Of a stretch of DNA of 64,000 bases, positions 1-9,212 are shown in pieces. The notes below the pieces were generated by a model. That model was not told the origin of the DNA, searched no databases, and saw nothing but the letters and a program-made list of their open reading frames with translations. Source of the DNA: Variovorax sp. PAMC 28711 (lineage in GTDB: Bacteria > Pseudomonadota > Gammaproteobacteria > Burkholderiales > Burkholderiaceae_C); assembly GCF_001577265.1 (NCBI RefSeq), contig NZ_CP014517.1, positions 1,727,001 to 1,791,000 of the forward strand, written 5' to 3'. Made by a program: the position numbers and the translations under genes. How positions within the stretch are numbered: the first letter of the stretch is position 1; every line of letters starts with the position of its first letter.

Positions 1-1530
1 TTTCGTGCCGCCGACGTACTGCACCGCCATGCTCGCGTCGCTCACGATGGTGCCGATGTTCATGCGATGGCGGCGCGCCAGCCGCGCATCGGGCACGCGC
101 CACACGCCTTCGGCATCGGGCACTGCGCGCTGGTAGTCGGGGTAGGCCGCGAGCGACGCGCCGCCCTGCCGCACGAAACCCAGACACCAGTCCCAGCTGT
201 CCTGAGACAGCTTCGCATAGGCCGCCGTGCTGCGCACTTCGTCGTACAGGTCGTCGGGCAGGAAGCCGCCGCCCAGCGCGACGGTGACGAGGTGCTGCAC
301 CAGCACGTCGAGCGGTTGCTCGGGCGTGCTGCGCGCCTCGATGTGGCCGGCCGCGATGGCGTCGCGCGCCGCAGCGCCCTCCACCATCTCGATGCTGTGC
401 GTCGGCACGAGCGTGATGCGCGACGGCCGCCCCGGCGCATGGCCCGAGCGTCCCGCGCGCTGCAGCAGGCGCGCGACGCCTTTCGGCGAGCCGATCTGCA
501 ACACGCGCTCCACCGGCAGGAAGTCGACGCCCAGGTCGAGGCTCGACGTGCACACTACCGCGCGCAGCTCACCGCTCTTGAGCCCCGCCTCGACCCACTC
601 GCGCACCGCACGGTCGAGCGAGCCGTGGTGCAGCGCGATGAGGCCGGCCCACTCGGGCTTGGCTTCGAGGATCGCCTGGTACCAGATCTCCGACTGCGAC
701 CGCGTGTTGGTGAAGACCAGCGTCGTCTTGCTCGAAGCGATCTCCTCGATCACCTGCGGCAGCATCGTGAGCCCGAGATGCCCGCCCCACGGAAAGCGCT
801 CGGCACGTCCGGGCAGCAGCGAATCGATCACCAGCTGCTTCGGCACCGCGCCCTGCACCATCGTGCCCGCCGTGCTGCCGAGCAGCGTGCGCATCGCATC
901 GTTCAGGTTGCCGAGCGTGGCCGACATGCCCCACACGCACAACGCCGGGCTCCATCGCCGCAGCCGTGCCAGCGCCAGCTGCACCTGCACGCCGCGCTTA
1001 TTGCCGAGCAGCTCGTGCCACTCGTCGACCACCACCATCTTCACCGTGCCGAGCACCTCGCTTGCGTCGGCGCGCGAGAGCAGCACCGACAGGCTCTCGG
1101 GCGTGGTCACCAGCACGGTGGGCAGACGCGCGTTCTGCGCACTGCGCTCGGCCGAAGGTGTGTCGCCGCTGCGCGCGCCAGCGGACCAGTCGGGCGCGAG
1201 CGATTCAAGGGGCTGCTGCAGCGCGCGCAGCGTGTCGGCCGCGAGCGCACGCATCGGCGTGATCCAGAGGACGGTGAGGGGCGGCGCGGTTTTTCGTGCC
1301 GGTGCCCGCGCGGACGCATCCTTGGTCGCGGACTTTTTCGGCTTGGCGGTTTTGGGCGGCACGGCGAATGCGAGCAGCGCGCCGAGCCAGACCGCATAGG
1401 TCTTGCCCGCGCCCGTGGTGGCGTGGAGCAGGCCGGATTCGCCGGCCGCGATGGCCTTCCAGACGTCGCGCTGGAACTTGAAGGGTTTCCAGCTTCGGGA
1501 TTGGAACCAGTCAGCTAGGCGGCGGTGCAT
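1..1530 (-). CDS. Ligase-associated DEXH-box helicase (Lhr-type), 3' end missing
   Basis: Superfamily 2 helicase expected to unwind or translocate on DNA with a partner ATP-dependent ligase and exonuclease. The visible 510 residues show Walker A TTGAGKT at 38-44, DEWH at about 168-171, the SAT motif (GMSATLGN) near 200, and [11 protein letters not shown] near 355-366. These are in the order found in Lhr-like helicases. The C-terminal part lies beyond base 1. The start at 1530 gives MHRRLADWF, a usual beginning for this family. The ligase (2522-4192) and exonuclease (4189-5268) lie upstream on the same strand but are separated from it by a toxin-antitoxin pair. Family assignment is firm; the cellular role is inferred from the partners. 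Confidence 0.93.
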   Translation of the reverse strand, partial: MHRRLADWFQSRSWKPFKFQRDVWKAIAAGESGLLHATTGAGKTYAVWLGALLAFAVPPKTAKPKKSATKDASARAPARKTAPPLTVLWITPMRALAADTLRALQQPLESLAPDWSAGARSGDTPSAERSAQNARLPTVLVTTPESLSVLLSRADASEVLGTVKMVVVDEWHELLGNKRGVQVQLALARLRRWSPALCVWGMSATLGNLNDAMRTLLGSTAGTMVQGAVPKQLVIDSLLPGRAERFPWGGHLGLTMLPQVIEEIASSKTTLVFTNTRSQSEIWYQAILEAKPEWAGLIALHHGSLDRAVREWVEAGLKSGELRAVVCTSSLDLGVDFLPVERVLQIGSPKGVARLLQRAGRSGHAPGRPSRITLVPTHSIEMVEGAAARDAIAAGHIEARSTPEQPLDVLVQHLVTVALGGGFLPDDLYDEVRSTAAYAKLSQDSWDWCLGFVRQGGASLAAYPDYQRAVPDAEGVWRVPDARLARRHRMNIGTIVSDASMAVQYVGGTK

Positions 1531-1663
1531 GCTGTGTTGTGAGTGGCATGTTCATCATTCGAAGCATTCGGACACCCATTCCGGCACTCGCGGTCGGTCG
1601 CCACGACCAATTCGCGTGGGCCATCAACTTGCCGACGGTGACCCTCTGCATTCAGCCGACAGT

Positions 1664-1816
1664 TCACCATCTCTGCACCAGCTTTTGATAAGCCTCGTCG
1701 AGACTTCTTGAAAACACCTTTGTGTTGGCCACAAGATGCTTCTTTTCGCCGTAGATTGATTCGTAGTCGATCTCGACGTCGATGCGCTTGCCGGCAATGA
1801 GTTTGACGAGTTCCAT
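1664..1816 (-). CDS. Hypothetical 50-residue protein
   Basis: Not recognised. Reads MELVKLIAGKRIDVEIDYES onward, ending KLVQRW. It is a charged, soluble peptide with no signal peptide or membrane segment. Start chosen at 1816, where an AAGG lies about ten bases upstream; longer in-frame starts add an implausible Arg/Cys/His-rich leader. Its codons are visibly more AT-rich than those of the helicase and ligase on either side, which suggests acquired DNA. It sits beside brnTA inside an otherwise conserved repair cluster. Confidence 0.45.
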   Translation of the reverse strand: MELVKLIAGKRIDVEIDYESIYGEKKHLVANTKVFSRSLDEAYQKLVQRW

Positions 1817-1968
1817 AGAGCAACCTTCAGCATTTTGCATCCTGGGTCTGTGGCGATGCAGAGATCGACACCGGCACATCGGCGCAGGTGCCGGGACGGA
1901 GCGCTCCAGCGCGGCTTCGGGCAGAGGCCGGGTGATCGCCAGGTCTTCCAGCGGGGAGTTATTCTGAA

Positions 1969-1989
1969 AACTACAACGTAGTTAAACTA
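1969..1989. promoter_or_regulatory. Putative BrnA operator: alternating AACTA/TAGTT half-sites
   Basis: AACTAC (1969-1974), a three-base spacer and GTAGTT (1978-1983) form a perfect 6-bp inverted repeat. TAGTT (1979-1983), one base and AACTA (1985-1989) form a second one sharing the middle half-site. The array ends six bases before the brnT start. BrnA antitoxins are ribbon-helix-helix proteins that repress their own operon, so this is the natural binding site. The assignment is inference from position and symmetry. Confidence 0.55.
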
Positions 1990-1994
1990 TCGAC

Positions 1995-2276
1995 ATGAGC
2001 TCACTTCTGTTCGAATGGGATGAACGCAAGGCGGCCCTTAACGCGAGGAAGCACGGCGTCACCTTCGACGAAGCGAAGTCCGTGTTCGTCGACGAGCGTG
2101 CCAGGTTGATCGACGATCCGGATCATTCAGACGATGAAGAGCGCTTTGTCCTCCTCGGCCTGAGCAGCGCGCTGAGGTTGCTGCTGGTCTGCCATTGCTA
2201 CCGAAGCGAAGGCAATGTCATCCGCATCGTTTCGGCTCGCAAAGCAACCGGCCGCGAATCAAAGGCCTACCCCTAA
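1995..2276 (+). CDS. brnT: BrnT-family ribonuclease toxin
   Basis: Type II toxin of the BrnT/RelE-like fold, which cleaves RNA when free. The 93 residues carry the family signature: FEWDERKAALNARKHGVTF near the N terminus, a DPDHS segment in the middle, and VIRIVSARKAT before the C terminus. The stop is eight bases before brnA, giving the usual toxin-first order of this family. No Shine-Dalgarno sequence is visible before the ATG; the operator-like array occupies that place. Opposite in strand to the flanking repair genes. Confidence 0.92.
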   Translation: MSSLLFEWDERKAALNARKHGVTFDEAKSVFVDERARLIDDPDHSDDEERFVLLGLSSALRLLLVCHCYRSEGNVIRIVSARKATGRESKAYP

Positions 2277-2284
2277 GGTGTCAC

Positions 2285-2494
2285 ATGCGCAAAGAATATG
2301 ATTTCTCGGCGGCAAGGAAAAATCCCTACGCAGCCCAGCTGAAAAAGCAGATCACGATCCGCTTGGATGAAGACTCCATCACGTACTTCAAGTCGATCTC
2401 CGAGGATGTGGGCATTCCGTACCAGAGCCTGATCAACCTGTATCTGCGGGATTGCGCAGCTTCGCATCGCAAGCTGAATTTGAACTGGAAGTAG
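2285..2494 (+). CDS. brnA: BrnA-family antitoxin
   Basis: Ribbon-helix-helix antitoxin that binds BrnT and represses the operon. The 69 residues include KKQITIRLDEDSITYFK (the DNA-binding beta strand and first helix) and GIPYQSLINLYLRDC, both typical of BrnA. AAGGTG lies a few bases upstream of the ATG. The longer frame that starts inside brnT is not credible. The gene ends 27 bases before the end of the convergent ligase gene. Confidence 0.93.
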   Translation: MRKEYDFSAARKNPYAAQLKKQITIRLDEDSITYFKSISEDVGIPYQSLINLYLRDCAASHRKLNLNWK

Positions 2495-2521
2495 GCGGGC
2501 GCTGCTGGCAGGTGCTTGGCC

Positions 2522-4192
2522 TCATCCCGGCAACAACGCCCCCAGCGTCTCCAGCGTATCCGCCTCCTCCACCGGTTTGTCCTCCCGCCACCGCAGCATG
2601 CGCGGGAAGCGCACCGCGATGCCGCTCTTGTGGCGCGTGCTTTTCGCGATCCCTTCGAAACCGAGCTCGAAGACCAGCGTCGGCTTCACGCTGCGCACGG
2701 GGCCGAAGCTCTCGATCGTGGTCTTACGGATGACGGCGTCGACGCGGTTCATCTCGGCATCGGTGAGGCCCGAATACGCCTTGGCGAAGGGCACGAGCTT
2801 GCGGTCTTCCTGGCCGGGCGGGCCGTCCCATACCGCGAAGGTGTAGTCGCTGTAGAGGCTGGCACGGCGGCCGTGGCCGCGCTGCGCGTAGATGAGCACG
2901 GCGTCGATGCTGAGCGGGTCGATCTTCCACTTCCACCAGGTCCCGACGTCCTTGGTGCGGCCCACGCCGTAGGCGGCGCGGCGCTGCTTCAACATCATCC
3001 CTTCGACGCCCATCGAGCGCGCGGCTTCGCGCTGGCGGGAGAGGTCGTTCCAGTCACTGCCGGTGAGCACCGGGCTTGCGATGAGTTGCGGATGCTGCAG
3101 CTGCGCCACGAGCTCGTCCATCGCGACGCGGCGTTCTTCCTGCGGCAGCGTGCGCTGGTCCTTGCCCTGCCATTCGAGCAGGTCGTAGGCGAGCAGCACG
3201 ACCGGAATGTCGCGCAGGATCTTCGGGCCGAGCGTCTTGCGGCCGATGCGGCGCTGCAGTTCAGCGAAGGGCTGCACCTTGCCTTCACCGCCGGGCGATG
3301 TCTCATCCTTGCGCCACACGACGATCTCGCCATCGAGCACGGTGCCGTCGGGCAGCGCCTCGCCCATCGTCGCAAGTTCCGGAAAGCGATCGGTCACCAG
3401 TTCTTCGCCGCGCGACCACAGCCACACCTGCCCTGCGCGCTTGACCAGCTGGGCCCGGATGCCATCCCACTTCCACTCGATCAGCCAGTTCGCGGGCGCG
3501 CCGAGCAGCGCATCGAAGCGCTCGACCGGCTCGTTGAACGGATGTGCGAGAAAGAACGGGTACGGCTGGCCACTGGTCTGCTGGTTCTGTTCGCCATCGC
3601 TCTCGGGCGCGATGAGCGTGGCGTAATCGCGCGCCGAGGGCTGGCCGGCGATGTGCGTGTAGCCCATGAGGCGCTGCGCCACGCGCTTGGCGTCGATCGC
3701 GCCGACGGCGGCCAGCGCCTGCGTCACCTGCAGCTTCGACACGCCGACGCGGAAGGCGCCGGTCATGAGCTTGAAGTAGACCAGGCGCTCGTCCGGTGCG
3801 AGCTGGCGCCACTGCGCGCGCAGCGTGTCGGCGAGCTGGTCGGGCGGTGTCTTTCGCAGCGGCAGCAGGCGCTCTTCGATCCACACGGCCAGACCGATGT
3901 CGTGTGCTTCGGTCGGTGGCGGCAGCAGCAGCGCGATGGTTTCGGCCAGGTCGCCGACCGCCTCGTAGCTTTCGTCGAACAGCCACTCGGGCAGGCCGGC
4001 CGCCTCCTGTGCGAGCAGCCGCAGCAGCTTGGTCGGCACCAGTTGCCGCGGCTTGCCGCCGGCCAGAAAGTAGACGGCCCAGGCCGCGTCTTCCTGCGCG
4101 GCGTCCAGCAGATAGCGCTGCAGCGCAGCCTGCTTGGCGAGGCTCGATGTGGTGGCGTCGAGTTCGCGATAAAGGGCGGCGAAGGCTTTCAT
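2522..4192 (-). CDS. ATP-dependent DNA ligase (bacterial LigB/LigC-like, with N-terminal DNA-binding domain)
   Basis: Seals DNA nicks using ATP. 556 residues. An N-terminal DNA-binding domain fills about 1-200. The adenylation motif EWKWDGIRAQ places the AMP-accepting lysine near 241. GTVLDGEIVVW and GVEGMMLKQ are later nucleotidyltransferase motifs, and the C-terminal OB-fold segment includes KPTLVFELGFEGI. The start overlaps the exonuclease stop as ATGA (4189-4192), indicating coupled translation. Within this cluster type, ligase, exonuclease and helicase act together. A longer frame running through the exonuclease in another phase is a shadow. Confidence 0.95.
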   Translation of the reverse strand: MKAFAALYRELDATTSSLAKQAALQRYLLDAAQEDAAWAVYFLAGGKPRQLVPTKLLRLLAQEAAGLPEWLFDESYEAVGDLAETIALLLPPPTEAHDIGLAVWIEERLLPLRKTPPDQLADTLRAQWRQLAPDERLVYFKLMTGAFRVGVSKLQVTQALAAVGAIDAKRVAQRLMGYTHIAGQPSARDYATLIAPESDGEQNQQTSGQPYPFFLAHPFNEPVERFDALLGAPANWLIEWKWDGIRAQLVKRAGQVWLWSRGEELVTDRFPELATMGEALPDGTVLDGEIVVWRKDETSPGGEGKVQPFAELQRRIGRKTLGPKILRDIPVVLLAYDLLEWQGKDQRTLPQEERRVAMDELVAQLQHPQLIASPVLTGSDWNDLSRQREAARSMGVEGMMLKQRRAAYGVGRTKDVGTWWKWKIDPLSIDAVLIYAQRGHGRRASLYSDYTFAVWDGPPGQEDRKLVPFAKAYSGLTDAEMNRVDAVIRKTTIESFGPVRSVKPTLVFELGFEGIAKSTRHKSGIAVRFPRMLRWREDKPVEEADTLETLGALLPG

Positions 4193-5268
4193 GCCGGTGC
4201 GCTGGCGGGGGGCACTTCCGCCTTGTCCGCCACGTCCTCGTCGCCGTACTCCGTCTTGAAGCCCTGCGCTTCCAGGCCGTTCTCCGTCAGCCAGCGCACC
4301 AGCACCGCGACGCTGCCGTGCGTGACGAACACGCGCTCGGCACCGGTGCCGGCGATGGCCTTCTGCAGTCCGGGCCAGTCGGCGTGGTCGCTCATCACGA
4401 AGCCGCGGTCGACACCGCGACGACGCCGCGTGCCGCGCAGCTGCATCCAGCCGCTCGCGAACGCATCCGAGTAGTGGCCGAAGCGGCGCATCCACGGCGT
4501 GCCCTGCGCCGACGGCGGCGCGAGCACAAGTGCGCGCTTGAGCATCTGCGGATTCACGCCGGGGTCGCTCACGCGCAGCGTCGGCGGCAGCGCGACGCCG
4601 GCCGCGCGATAGACCGCGTTGAGCGGCTCGACCGCACCGTGCACCACGATCGGCCCGATCGACGCGTCCGCGCCATGCAGGATGCGCTGCGCCTTGCCGA
4701 ACGCGTAGCAGAGCAGCACCGAGGCGCGTCCGTCGTCCGCATTGCGACGCCACCAGGCGTTGATGTCGGCGCTCAGTTGCGCCTGCGTCGGCCAGCGGTA
4801 GATCGGCAGACCGAAGGTCGATTCGGTGATGAAGGTGTCGCACGGCACCGGCTCGAACGGCGTGCAGGTGCCGTCGGGCTCGGTCTTGTAGTCGCCCGAC
4901 GCGACCCACACGCGGCCTCCGTGTTCGAGCCGCACCTGCGCAGACCCGAGCACATGGCCGGCCGGATGCAGCGAGATGCGCACGCCGTTCTGCACGACCG
5001 CTTCGCCGTAGGGCAGCGTCTGCAAGGTGATGTCGGCGCCGAGTCGCGTGCGCAGCGTGCCTTCGCTGTCGGTCTGCGCGAGGTAGTGGTTGTGGCCGAC
5101 GCGCGCATGGTCCGAATGCGCGTGCGTGATGACGGCGCGATCGACCGCCCGCCACGGGTCGATGTAGAAATCGCCCGGCGGACAGTACAGGCCTTCGGGC
5201 CGCGCAACCACGAGATCGTCGGGGCGGGACGCAAAACTGACAGGAGTCGACGGCACGTGCATGGACAT
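4189..5268 (-). CDS. Ligase-associated DNA exonuclease (metallo-beta-lactamase fold)
   Basis: Predicted metal-dependent nuclease of the SNM1/CPSF-like beta-lactamase fold, working with the ATP-dependent ligase. 359 residues. Metal-binding motifs are THAHSDHARVGH in the N-terminal third, HPAGHVLGSAQ next, then ASGDYKTEPDG, and SDHADWPGL and VTHGS near the C terminus. The start at 5268 (MSMHVP) is preferred; 5262 is an in-frame alternative, and longer starts add an Arg-rich unconserved leader. First gene of the repair set, translationally coupled to the ligase. Confidence 0.93.
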   Translation of the reverse strand: MSMHVPSTPVSFASRPDDLVVARPEGLYCPPGDFYIDPWRAVDRAVITHAHSDHARVGHNHYLAQTDSEGTLRTRLGADITLQTLPYGEAVVQNGVRISLHPAGHVLGSAQVRLEHGGRVWVASGDYKTEPDGTCTPFEPVPCDTFITESTFGLPIYRWPTQAQLSADINAWWRRNADDGRASVLLCYAFGKAQRILHGADASIGPIVVHGAVEPLNAVYRAAGVALPPTLRVSDPGVNPQMLKRALVLAPPSAQGTPWMRRFGHYSDAFASGWMQLRGTRRRRGVDRGFVMSDHADWPGLQKAIAGTGAERVFVTHGSVAVLVRWLTENGLEAQGFKTEYGDEDVADKAEVPPASAPA

Positions 5269-5434
5269 GGCCGGCCATCGTAGGCGCTGCGTCTTTCGAA
5301 CACGCCGATTCGGCACCGCGAAGCGTTGTCGGCAGCGGCCTACGCCCACCCCGGCCAGGCCCGTTCGCCGCGCGGCGCGTGCTGTTGCCACACTGGCTGG
5401 ATCAGGAATCTTCAGTAGCGCCGAGAATCGGTGG

Positions 5435-5842
5435 ATGACACTCTGCACGATGCGATCGCTCAATGACGACAGCCCAGGCCGACCGCCACGCGATCGCGTC
5501 AGTCACAGGGCACGACATGCATTCTTGTTGGGGACTGCCTGCGCTTTGCTGGCGCTTGCCGCGACCACCTCGGCACAACCTGTGGGGCCAGACAGCCTGG
5601 ACTGCGCCCGGCAAGACGCCGTTCAACGCCAGATGGAAGCTGCCAAACAAAAAGGGCAAATGCTTCGCAGGCAGCGGCTGGAAACGGAACTCGCCACGTT
5701 GAACACTCGCTGCGGCAAAGAAAGCAAGTCGTTCACGCGGCTCGATCAGATCGGTCAACAGCAACAACTGGTCCGCGAACTCGAGCTTGAGTTGCAGGAA
5801 GCCCGGGACATACTGCGGGCGCTTACCGCACAACGTCCGTAG
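5435..5842 (+). CDS. Small exported protein, DUF1090-like
   Basis: About 135 residues. A basic N-terminal stretch is followed by a hydrophobic segment (LLGTACALLALAATTSAQ) that fits a signal peptide ending before QPVG. The mature part has CARQDAVQRQMEAAKQKGQ, a second cysteine (NTRCGKES) and a long glutamine- and glutamate-rich helix, the pattern of DUF1090 (YqjC-like) periplasmic proteins. Function unknown. A start at 5450 (MRSLND) is equally possible. Convergent with the DUF3617 gene. Confidence 0.65.
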   Translation: MTLCTMRSLNDDSPGRPPRDRVSHRARHAFLLGTACALLALAATTSAQPVGPDSLDCARQDAVQRQMEAAKQKGQMLRRQRLETELATLNTRCGKESKSFTRLDQIGQQQQLVRELELELQEARDILRALTAQRP

Positions 5843-5873
5843 CGCGGGCGCCATTGCACGCGCAGCGCGCTAC
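5839..5873 (+). terminator. Possible weak terminator after the DUF1090-like gene
   Basis: GTAGCGCG (5839-5846) pairs with CGCGCTAC (5866-5873) across a 19-base loop, followed by TTCTTCTTT. It overlaps both convergent stop codons. The loop is long and the T-run is interrupted, so this is a tentative call. Confidence 0.3.
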
Positions 5874-6382
5874 TTCTTCTTTAAGCTGCCCATCACCTCG
5901 AGAATGTTCATCTTCACGCCCCCCGGCATGACCGTGTCGCCCGGCTTCTGGTCGGCCTTGCAGGGACCGATCCACTTCGCGTCGAGCGTCATCTTGCCCT
6001 CGTTCTTACCCATGAATGGCGGCTTGTAAGTCGACGTGCTTTCCATGCGGTAGGCCGAGCTCAGGTCGCCCGTCATCACCGCGTGCGTGGTGGCGGTGCT
6101 CGGGCCGAGGTTGCAGACCGAATCGAGCACCAGCTTGCCGCCTTCGTTGCGCAGGTCGTTTTTGGCGCACGCCATCTTGCTGGCGCCTTGGCCCAGGTCG
6201 CGCAAGGCCTGGTCGGTCCTGGCGTCGATGCACTGCTGCACGGTTTGCGACGGATTCGTGTCGCCGACGCTGGTGGTCTTGAGCTCCCACAGGCCGGGCT
6301 TGCGCGGCGGATAGTCGGCGGCCAAGGCCGCCGAAGCGCCGGCCAAAAGGCACGGGAGAACGAAAGCGAGTCGGAGGTTCAT
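5870..6382 (-). CDS. DUF3617 domain exported protein
   Basis: 170 residues with a signal peptide (LAFVLPCLLAGASAALA, cut near 22). The mature part has KPGLWELKTTS, four cysteines (QQCIDA, KMACAKND, SVCNLGP, IGPCKAD) and a Lys-rich C terminus. PGLWE followed by spaced cysteines is the DUF3617 pattern, a periplasmic family of unknown function common in Comamonadaceae. Its start overlaps the stop of the PAP2-type gene as ATGA, so the two are translated together; whether they share a function is not known. Confidence 0.82.
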   Translation of the reverse strand: MNLRLAFVLPCLLAGASAALAADYPPRKPGLWELKTTSVGDTNPSQTVQQCIDARTDQALRDLGQGASKMACAKNDLRNEGGKLVLDSVCNLGPSTATTHAVMTGDLSSAYRMESTSTYKPPFMGKNEGKMTLDAKWIGPCKADQKPGDTVMPGGVKMNILEVMGSLKKK

Positions 6383-7062
6383 CCCCGGTTTGTACCGGCA
6401 GAACGCGACAACGCAAATAGCGCGATCGGTCTAAAACAGAAGGCGCCGCCGAGCAGCAGCCCGCCGGCCACGTCGATCACCACGTGCTGGCGCACCGCCA
6501 TCGTCGAATAGACGATACCGACCGCCCACGCGACGTTGAGCACGCGCACCCACGCCGGCGCACCGACTTCCTTCAGTTGGCGCGCGAGAAACCAGCAGGC
6601 GAACACCGAGAACGACACGTGCAGCGACGGGAACGCATTGCCCACCGCGTCGGTGGTCTTCAGGAAATGCAGCGCCGGATGCATGACGCCCTCGATCGGG
6701 AAGATCGGCACCGCCGTCGGCAGGAACCAGAAGATGGTGAGCGCGATCGCACTCATGAGCGCGGCGCTGATTGCGAATGCGCCGAGCTCGCGCAGGTCCT
6801 TCGCGAAGGCCGGCGGCAGCGCGAGGTAGAGCCAGAGCGACGCATAGAGCGGCAGCGCCGCGACGCGCAGTTCGAGCCAGCGATCGATCGGCGTGAGCGG
6901 CAACACCCAGGCGTGCGGCAACGCGCGCTGCATCACCGCGAAATACAGGACGAAGAAGCCGACCGTGGCGACGGTGTTGCCGACGAGCTTGAGCAGGAAC
7001 AGGGTGGACCAGCGACGGCCGAGCGCGACGTGCCAGGGCGGCGGAGCTACCAGGCCGTCCAC
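6379..7062 (-). CDS. PAP2-superfamily integral membrane phosphatase
   Basis: 227 residues with about six hydrophobic segments. The catalytic signature is FPSLHVSFS (motif 2, near 145) and [13 protein letters not shown] (motif 3 with the nucleophilic His and the Asp, near 190-200). This spacing resembles the PAP2/Aur1-like branch, which hydrolyses or transfers lipid phosphate head groups. Motif 1 is weak. The start at 7062 lies inside the end of the oxidoreductase gene (16-base overlap) and the end overlaps the DUF3617 start. Substrate unknown. Confidence 0.82.
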   Translation of the reverse strand: MDGLVAPPPWHVALGRRWSTLFLLKLVGNTVATVGFFVLYFAVMQRALPHAWVLPLTPIDRWLELRVAALPLYASLWLYLALPPAFAKDLRELGAFAISAALMSAIALTIFWFLPTAVPIFPIEGVMHPALHFLKTTDAVGNAFPSLHVSFSVFACWFLARQLKEVGAPAWVRVLNVAWAVGIVYSTMAVRQHVVIDVAGGLLLGGAFCFRPIALFALSRSAGTNRG

Positions 7063-8201
7063 TTACTCTCGCTCGCGTCCGAAGCGACGGTGCGCTCGAT
7101 GAAGCGCACACCCCGCGCGCCGTCTTCCACACGCGGGTAATCCGCCGCGATCGGCTCGGCGACGTGGCCTGCGAGCCGTGCGCGAATGTCCGCGGCCACG
7201 CCGGCGTACACGTTCGCGAACGCTTCGATGAAGCCTTCGGGATGCCCGCTCGGCAACCGGCTCGCGCGCCGTGCCGATTCGCACAGCCACGGCGAGCCGC
7301 GCGTGAGTATCTGCTTGGGTCCGTCATGCGGGTAATGGATCAACTCACTTGGCGCTTCCTGCCGCCAGTCGAGCGTGCCGAGCGTTCCGGAGATGCGCAG
7401 GCGCAGGTCGTTCTCGACGCCCGTGTGGATCTGCGAGGCCACCAGCACGCCACGCGCGCCGCCCGCGAAGCGCAACAGCAGGCTGCCGTCGTCGTCGAGC
7501 GCGCGACCCGGCACCAGTGCGCCGAGGTCGGCACAGAGCGCCTCGATTTCGAGGCCGGTCACGGTGGCCAGCAGGTTCTCGGCGTGCGAGCCGATGTCGC
7601 CGATGGCACCGGCCGCGCCGCTGCGCGCCGGGTCGGTGCGCCAGCCGGCCTGCTTGTTGCCCTCGGCTTCGAGGTGCGTGGCGAGCCAGCCCTGGTTGTA
7701 TTCGACGACCACCTTGCGCAAGGTGCCGAGCTGGCCGCTTCGCACCATCTCGCGCGCCTGGCGGACCATCGGATAGCCGGTGTAGTTGTAGGTGACACCG
7801 AAGACGGTGCCTTGCTTGTGCACCGCGGCGACGAGCGCATCGGCCTCTGCGCGCGTGTGCACCAGCGGCTTGTCGCAGACGACATGAAAGCCGGCCTCGA
7901 CAAACGCCTTCGCCACCGGGAAGTGCACGTGGTTCGGCGTGACGATCGAGACGAAGTCGATGCGCTCCTCGGGCGACCGCCGGAGCTCGTCGGCCAGGAG
8001 GGATTGCCAGTCGCCGTGGTTGCGGTCGTCGGCCAGGAACACGTCGCGGCCCGAGGCCCGCGCCTTGTCCGGGCTCGACGAGAGCGCGCCGGCGACCAGT
8101 TCGATCTGGCCGTCCAGCGCCATGGCCTTGCGGTGCACGGCGCCGATGAAGGCGTCGCGCCCACCGCCGACCATGGCGTAGCGCAGCTTGCGAGACACCA
8201 T
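7047..8201 (-). CDS. Gfo/Idh/MocA-family oxidoreductase
   Basis: 384-residue NAD(P)-dependent sugar or polyol dehydrogenase type. The Rossmann fold begins [12 protein letters not shown] with the variant glycine pattern of this family. [15 protein letters not shown] is the second family block, and CDKPLVHT replaces the usual EKP lysine motif with DKP. The C-terminal dimerisation domain includes [13 protein letters not shown]. Its ATG overlaps the stop of the binding-protein gene by one base (TGATG). Placement directly after a sugar ABC transporter suggests it oxidises the imported carbohydrate; the sugar itself cannot be read from sequence. Confidence 0.9.
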   Translation of the reverse strand: MVSRKLRYAMVGGGRDAFIGAVHRKAMALDGQIELVAGALSSSPDKARASGRDVFLADDRNHGDWQSLLADELRRSPEERIDFVSIVTPNHVHFPVAKAFVEAGFHVVCDKPLVHTRAEADALVAAVHKQGTVFGVTYNYTGYPMVRQAREMVRSGQLGTLRKVVVEYNQGWLATHLEAEGNKQAGWRTDPARSGAAGAIGDIGSHAENLLATVTGLEIEALCADLGALVPGRALDDDGSLLLRFAGGARGVLVASQIHTGVENDLRLRISGTLGTLDWRQEAPSELIHYPHDGPKQILTRGSPWLCESARRASRLPSGHPEGFIEAFANVYAGVAADIRARLAGHVAEPIAADYPRVEDGARGVRFIERTVASDASESKWTAW

Positions 8202-9169
8202 CAGAACGGCGAATCGGGGAAGTAGAATTCCTTGGCGTTGTCCTTGGTGATCAACACCGACGGAATGATCGTCGTGGCCGGCAGCTTCTCGCCCTTCAGG
8301 CGCGCTTCGGCAGTGAGCTTGATCGCGTCGTAGATGAACTTCGGCGAGTAGCTCACGTCGGCCGCGATGCGCGGGTCCTTCGCGTCCATGATGGTCTTGA
8401 CCATGCCCTTGGCGCCCGCACCGCCGAACACCACCTTGATGTCGGTGCGCTTGGCCTGCTCGATGGCCTTGAGCACGCCCACGGCCATGTCGTCGTCGGC
8501 GGCCCAGATGGCGTCGATCTGCTTGAAGCGCGTGAGGTAGTCCTGCGTGACCTTGAAGGCGTCGTCGCGGTTCCAGTTGGCGTACTTGGCATCGAGCAGC
8601 TTGATGTCCGGCGAGCCCTTGAGCACGGCGTTGAAGGCGTCCATGCGTTCGTTGTCGAGCGTGGTCGCGATGCCGCGCAGCGCCACCACGTTGCCCTTGC
8701 CGCCCAGCGCCTTCACGATGTACTCGGCCGGGATGCGGCCGAAGGCGGTGTTGTCGCCGGCGACGTAGGCGTCCTGCGCGCTGGTGTCGGTCAGGCCGCG
8801 ATCGACCACGGTGACGTAGGCGCCCTTGGCCTTGACCTGCGCGACCGGCTTGGTCAGCGCGGCCGACTCGAACGGAAACACGACGAGCGCGTTGATCTTC
8901 GTGACGGTGCTCAGGTCCTGCAGCTGGTTGGCCTGCTCGGGCGCGTTGGCCGCGGTCTTGATGGTGATCTTCAGGTCCTTGTGCTGCTTTTCCAGGTCCT
9001 TCTTGGCCTGGTTCGCCCAGTAGTTGATGCCGCCCATGAAGCTGTGCGTGGCGGCCGGGATCGACACGCCGAGGTTGACCTTCTCGGCGGCGAGCGCAGG
9101 CAGGCTGGTGAGCGCGATGGCCGCGGTGGCAACCGCGGTGAGCGCGAGGCGACGGGTGAGGGTTGTCAT
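8201..9169 (-). CDS. Periplasmic sugar-binding protein of an ABC transporter (RbsB-like)
   Basis: 322 residues. A signal peptide ([20 protein letters not shown]) ends near 27. The mature type I periplasmic binding fold contains [42 protein letters not shown] and [16 protein letters not shown], the last being the hinge signature of ribose/xylose-type binding proteins. It is encoded after the permease and ATPase genes and before the oxidoreductase. Ligand unknown; pentose, hexose or inositol are all possible. Confidence 0.9.
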   Translation of the reverse strand: MTTLTRRLALTAVATAAIALTSLPALAAEKVNLGVSIPAATHSFMGGINYWANQAKKDLEKQHKDLKITIKTAANAPEQANQLQDLSTVTKINALVVFPFESAALTKPVAQVKAKGAYVTVVDRGLTDTSAQDAYVAGDNTAFGRIPAEYIVKALGGKGNVVALRGIATTLDNERMDAFNAVLKGSPDIKLLDAKYANWNRDDAFKVTQDYLTRFKQIDAIWAADDDMAVGVLKAIEQAKRTDIKVVFGGAGAKGMVKTIMDAKDPRIAADVSYSPKFIYDAIKLTAEARLKGEKLPATTIIPSVLITKDNAKEFYFPDSPF

Positions 9170-9212
9170 GCTGGATGTCTCCTTGGTGGTGGATGAAACG
9201 GGAACGGAAAAC

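Noticed and set aside
1880..1960. Minus-strand stretch reading LEDLAITRPLPEAALERSVP upstream of the 50-residue gene
   Set aside because: It looks protein-like and may be a remnant of a lost gene, but the open stretch is about 25 codons with no start and no recognised family.
2516..4474. Plus-strand 652-codon frame opposite the DNA ligase
   Set aside because: No motif support; shadow of the ligase coding strand.
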